This document shows, in pieces, positions 27,136 through 30,120 of a stretch of DNA of 30,120 nucleotides (position 1 is the first letter of the stretch; each line of letters opens with the position of its first letter). The position numbers and the translations under genes are program-made. This DNA is from Caulochytrium protostelioides (taxonomy: Eukaryota; Chytridiomycota; Caulochytriomycetes; Caulochytriales; Caulochytriaceae), in contig ML014320.1 of NCBI GenBank assembly GCA_003615045.1, positions 1 to 30,120 on the forward strand. The letters run 5' to 3'. A model generated the notes under the pieces. That model ran no database searches and was not told the origin of the DNA. It worked only from the letters and a program-made list of their open reading frames with translations.

Positions 27136-27908
27136 AGGTTCGGCTAGGCTCGGCAAGCGCGTTCGCCGCGGGCTGCCCGTCGCGTGGGAGGCAAGAGCAT
27201 GGCCGCCCGCGAGCGCCGCGTGGCCGCCGCCCTCGCCACGCCGAGTGCCCATCGATCCCGCTTCGCGCGCCGACGCGGTGGCGGGCCGCGGCCGCCGGCG
27301 GAGGCCCGAGCAACCCAGAGTCGCGTTGCCGTCAGGGGCGTGCATGCTTTCTGTCGTCGGCGGCGCAGCGATACGCGTGCCTCAAGCGTCGCGCCGGCGT
27401 GGCCACAGATGGCGTTGCTCGCCGTCCCTTTCCGGCACCGCCGCGATCCTGGGGCTGGCAGGGAATGCAAATGCTCGCCGCACACCGCGCTCCTTGCTGG
27501 ATCCGCATCCATCGCGGTCTCCCGGCCTTTTTTTCTTCGTTTTCGCGAAACGCGCCGTCGGCCACGCCGCTGCCACGTGACACGTGTCGATCTGAGATCC
27601 GCTATCCCGCGATCCTGTCGTGCGACCGCTACCGGCTCCGATTGCACGGCCACCATCGCCATTGGGTCGCCATCACTCGTCGTTAGCGTCGTCCGTCGTC
27701 CCTCATTCGACTGTGATCGCTGTCTGGCGGCGCGTCGTTGCCTTTCAGAGCGCCGCGACGGCCCCTCCCCCCATACTCGGCTCTGCCAAGCGATCTCTGC
27801 ATCGGCGTCCGCAAATCTCATCCGGCACGCGCGTGTACGTGAATACGGTCCCGTCATCCTGTCCTCCTCGTCGCGTGGCGTCCACGTGGCATTCTCACCT
27901 GCATCACC

Positions 27909-29372
27909 ATGTTCGGCAAGCTCACCAAGAGCTCTGGCGCCGCCGGCAGCGGCTCCGTCCACGAAGGCTCCGTCGAGAGCCTCAGCAGCGCGATGGATGA
28001 CCCGAACGGCGGCGCCGGTAGCGATGCTGGCAACGGCGGCGCACCCGACGAGGTCGAGAAGGAAGTCCTCGACGAGGAGCCGCGCTCGATCCTGCTCGGG
28101 CTCGTGGCGCAGCTCCGCAAGGGCATGGATCTGAGCAAAGTCACGCTGCCCACGTTTGTCCTCGAGCCGCGCTCGATGACCGAGCGCATCACCGATTTCC
28201 TGAGCTTCCCCGGGCTGATCTGCGGCACCGCCCAGAAGACGGATCCTACCGAGCGATTCCTGGACGTGTTGCGCTACTATCTGGCGGGATTCTATGTGCG
28301 CCCGAAGGGCGTCAAAAAGCCATACAACCCGGTCCTTGGCGAGATTTTCCGCTGCCGCTATCAGTTGGCTGACGGCTCCAACTCCTACTTCATCAGCGAG
28401 CAGGTCAGCCATCACCCGCCCATGACCGCCTACTACCTGGCAACGCCGCGGCACGACGTGTACATCAACGGCATGATCATCCCGCGCTCCAAATTCCTCG
28501 GGAACAGCGTCGCTACGCTCATGGGCGGCTACAACCGCGTGGCCTTCCCGCACACCCATCCAGGCGAAGAGTACCTCGTCGGGCTGCCCAACATCTACGG
28601 TCGCGGCATCTTGTTTGGGACCATGTACATGGAGCTCGGCGACACCACCGTGATGAAGTGCGCCCAGACCGATCTGATGTGCGACCTGGAGTTCCAGACC
28701 AAGGGCTTCTTCTCGGGCACCACCAACGGCCTCAAGGGCAAGGTCAAACGCATCTCCACCGGCGAGGTGCTCTACACGCTCTCGGGCAAGTGGACCGAGC
28801 GCATCGAGATCACCGTTGTCTCGAAGGGTCTGCCGGGCGCAACGCCCGGCGTCACGATGCCCTTCTTTGACCCGAGCATGTCGCCGGTCGTCGAGAAGCG
28901 CGTCGCCCCGGAACCGGAGCAGGAGGAGTTTGAATCCCGCCGGCTGTGGTCGCAGGTCACGAAGGGCATTCTCGCGCGCGACCTCGATGTCGCCACCGCG
29001 GAGAAGGCGTTGATCGAGGACAACCAGCGTGAGCTGGTGCGGCAGCGCGCGGCGAAGCACGTCGTGTGGACGCCGCGGTTCTTTGAGCCTGCCAGCGACC
29101 TCGCCGTCCGCGCCGCCGCCGCCGCCGCCTCGGCCGCCGCCGCCGGCGCTACCAGCGCGCCGCCGGCGCCCCCCGAGGAAGACTACCGCCTCAAGGACGC
29201 TGCCGCCATCCTCACCTCGCCCCAGCCTGATCAGGACATCGAGCACGCGATGTGGATGCCCGCCACCGATGCCATCCACCGGTACTTTTGGGTCAGCAGC
29301 CTCACCAAGGCCGAGCGCGAGGGCCTCGTCCCGTCAGCGTCGGCCGCAGGCACCCCGGACTTGCTGCCGTAG
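27909..29372 (+). CDS. Osh6/Osh7-type oxysterol-binding-protein homologue (ORD only)
   Basis: A single exon of 487 residues. After a 55-residue flexible N-terminus, the lipid-transfer domain begins with DLSKVTLPTFVLEPRSM (74-90), then KKPYNPVLGEIFRC (136-149) and the family signature EQVSHHPP (164-171). The end, EFESRRLWSQVTKGILARDLDVA, matches the C-terminal part of yeast Osh6/Osh7. The LPTFVLE entry region and the absence of PH, ankyrin and membrane segments favour the Osh6/7 (ORP5/8-like) group. Its yeast members exchange phosphatidylserine for PI4P between the ER and plasma membrane. The histidine pair for PI4P binding is present. Alanine-rich insertions lie near 400-420. ATG 27909 is the first in frame. 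PS specificity is inferred from similarity, not proven. Confidence 0.94.
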   Translation: MFGKLTKSSGAAGSGSVHEGSVESLSSAMDDPNGGAGSDAGNGGAPDEVEKEVLDEEPRSILLGLVAQLRKGMDLSKVTLPTFVLEPRSMTERITDFLSFPGLICGTAQKTDPTERFLDVLRYYLAGFYVRPKGVKKPYNPVLGEIFRCRYQLADGSNSYFISEQVSHHPPMTAYYLATPRHDVYINGMIIPRSKFLGNSVATLMGGYNRVAFPHTHPGEEYLVGLPNIYGRGILFGTMYMELGDTTVMKCAQTDLMCDLEFQTKGFFSGTTNGLKGKVKRISTGEVLYTLSGKWTERIEITVVSKGLPGATPGVTMPFFDPSMSPVVEKRVAPEPEQEEFESRRLWSQVTKGILARDLDVATAEKALIEDNQRELVRQRAAKHVVWTPRFFEPASDLAVRAAAAAASAAAAGATSAPPAPPEEDYRLKDAAAILTSPQPDQDIEHAMWMPATDAIHRYFWVSSLTKAEREGLVPSASAAGTPDLLP

Positions 29373-30042
29373 ACCGCTGCGGCTCGATCAGCATGGGCTA
29401 GCGTGCGCAAGGGGTGGGGTGTTTGAAGTTTTCCTTAGTTGTTCTCGCTAAGGTTTGGTTTGGTTTGCAAGGACTGGATTGGCTGAATGCCGGACGGCCG
29501 TCTCGAGGCGTGGCGCGACAGGCGAATGATGAGATCGAGCATCAGGCCGTCGTATTGAAGAAGCATCCCTTTCTTTTTGCAAGCAGCCTTCGCACGCTGA
29601 GATGTCCTAACGGCCGGCCAGCCGTCCCCCCTCCGTTTCCGTGCTGTCAGCCTGCTGCGATCGTCGTGAGAGACGACCCGAGGGGACCCATGATGCCTCG
29701 CACCCCTGGTGGTCTCCGGACGGACGGTCATACGCCGCAGAAGGGCCCACCTGAGGGGCCCTCCCTTTCCTCCGCCTTCCGCACTTCGCGCGGGCCCGCG
29801 CCGCTATCACAACGACGGTGCTGACGATCCGCCCAACGATGAGCGACAGCTGGGATCGGTTCAATAAATAAGTCAAGTATAAAAAGAAGAATGAAGAGGC
29901 GACGACGGCGCCCATGGCCCGCCATCGGCCTGAGCAGCGAAAGACCACGCGAGCGGGGGAGCGCGCCCCACGACAGCGAGCGTGACGCGTGGTGCGCACC
30001 GCGGCGGGAGCGGTAGCATTCAGCAATCACCTCGCAGCGCGT
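29373..30042. other. Spacer between the convergent OSH and RGG-protein genes
   Basis: About 670 bases without a supported gene. It should hold both 3' untranslated regions. An AATAAA is at 29863-29868 (plus), about 490 bases after the OSH stop, a rather distant candidate polyadenylation signal. Open frames on the minus strand (29607-30026) are low-complexity and unrelated to known domains. Confidence 0.45.
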
Positions 30043-30120
30043 CTACCGGCGACCGCCGCGCGAGAACCCGCCCGGGGCGCCGCCGCGCCCGCCGCCGCGG
30101 CCTCCGGGACCGCCGCGCCC
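30043..30120 (-). CDS. C-terminal end of an RGG/GAR-rich protein (Gar1 or Lsm4 type possible)
   Basis: From the right edge, the minus-strand frame is open for 25 codons to a TAG at 30043-30045. It is almost entirely glycine and arginine: RGG boxes (GRGG, GRGGG), then APGGFSRGGRR at the very end. A C-terminal glycine/arginine-rich tail is typical of nucleolar or RNA-binding proteins such as Gar1 (H/ACA snoRNP), Lsm4 and some others. Too little is visible to choose. The phenylalanine-serine break and clean stop argue for a real coding end rather than GC noise. Confidence 0.6.
   Translation of the reverse strand, partial: GRGGPGGRGGGRGGAPGGFSRGGRR

Larger units (their letters stand above)
26138..27908. 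other. Divergent spacer between the PH-protein and OSH genes
   Basis: About 1.8 kb containing both promoters and several simple repeats, listed separately. Long open frames cross it on both strands, but they are arginine-, alanine- and proline-rich and without domains, as expected by chance at this GC content. The 150 bases upstream of the OSH ATG are pyrimidine- and CG-rich. Confidence 0.5.

Noticed and set aside
27144-29279. 711-codon open frame on the minus strand over the OSH gene
   Set aside because: It is antisense to a clear oxysterol-binding-protein gene and has no domain; high GC removes stop codons from the complementary frame.

Overview
The window looks like nuclear DNA of a GC-rich, early-diverging (probably zoosporic) fungus. 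This rests on the gene set: a yeast-type PTPA/Rrd protein, Tom70, Sly1, a Kin1/Kin2-type kinase with a C-terminal KA1 domain, calcineurin B, EMC6, an Slm1/Rgc1-like PH protein and an Osh6/7-type lipid-transfer protein. Coding regions are strongly G/C-biased, with long alanine, proline and glycine tracts. Most genes appear to be single-exon; one clear intron is seen, in TOM70. The organism name cannot be settled from the sequence.

Layout: the window opens in the last exon of a PTPA (PP2A activator) gene (2-274, +). Next is a visibly AT-richer island (about 1577-3654, +). It holds an unrecognised, probably secreted protein in several exons, with one in-frame stop and one frame break. Directly behind it lies a decayed Fanzor gene (eukaryotic TnpB-like RNA-guided nuclease; 3971-4538) with its 3' noncoding tail. 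A PP2C phosphatase (5010-6662, -) and TOM70 (9929-11964, +) diverge from a 3.3-kb spacer that contains a short ethanolamine/cholinephosphotransferase-like remnant. SLY1 (12149-14401, -) converges on TOM70. A Kin1-type kinase (15232-19809, -) ends exactly where a second, 5'-truncated Fanzor 3' end begins, in the same reading frame. After a 2.4-kb spacer come calcineurin B (22238-22765, +), EMC6 (23278-23628, +), the Slm1/Rgc1-like PH protein (23804-26137, -), the Osh6/7-type protein (27909-29372, +), and the 3' end of a gene for an RGG-rich protein entering from the right edge (30043-30120, -).

The intact genes are housekeeping functions in phosphatase/kinase signalling (PTPA, PP2C, Kin1, calcineurin B), protein import and trafficking (Tom70, Sly1, EMC6) and membrane lipid control (Slm-like, Osh6/7). 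They are arranged as independent transcription units. In yeast, Slm proteins are calcineurin targets, but the proximity here may be chance.

The most interesting signal is the pair of Fanzor 3' ends about 10 kb apart on opposite strands. They share the RuvC-III NRD motif, the stop-codon region and roughly 125 bp of noncoding sequence. That noncoding part folds into the same two-step hairpin in both copies, with one compensatory base-pair change, and is a good candidate for the guide-RNA scaffold (omega RNA/fRNA) of an undescribed fungal Fanzor family. The second signal is the low-GC, signal-peptide-bearing gene next to the first Fanzor relic.
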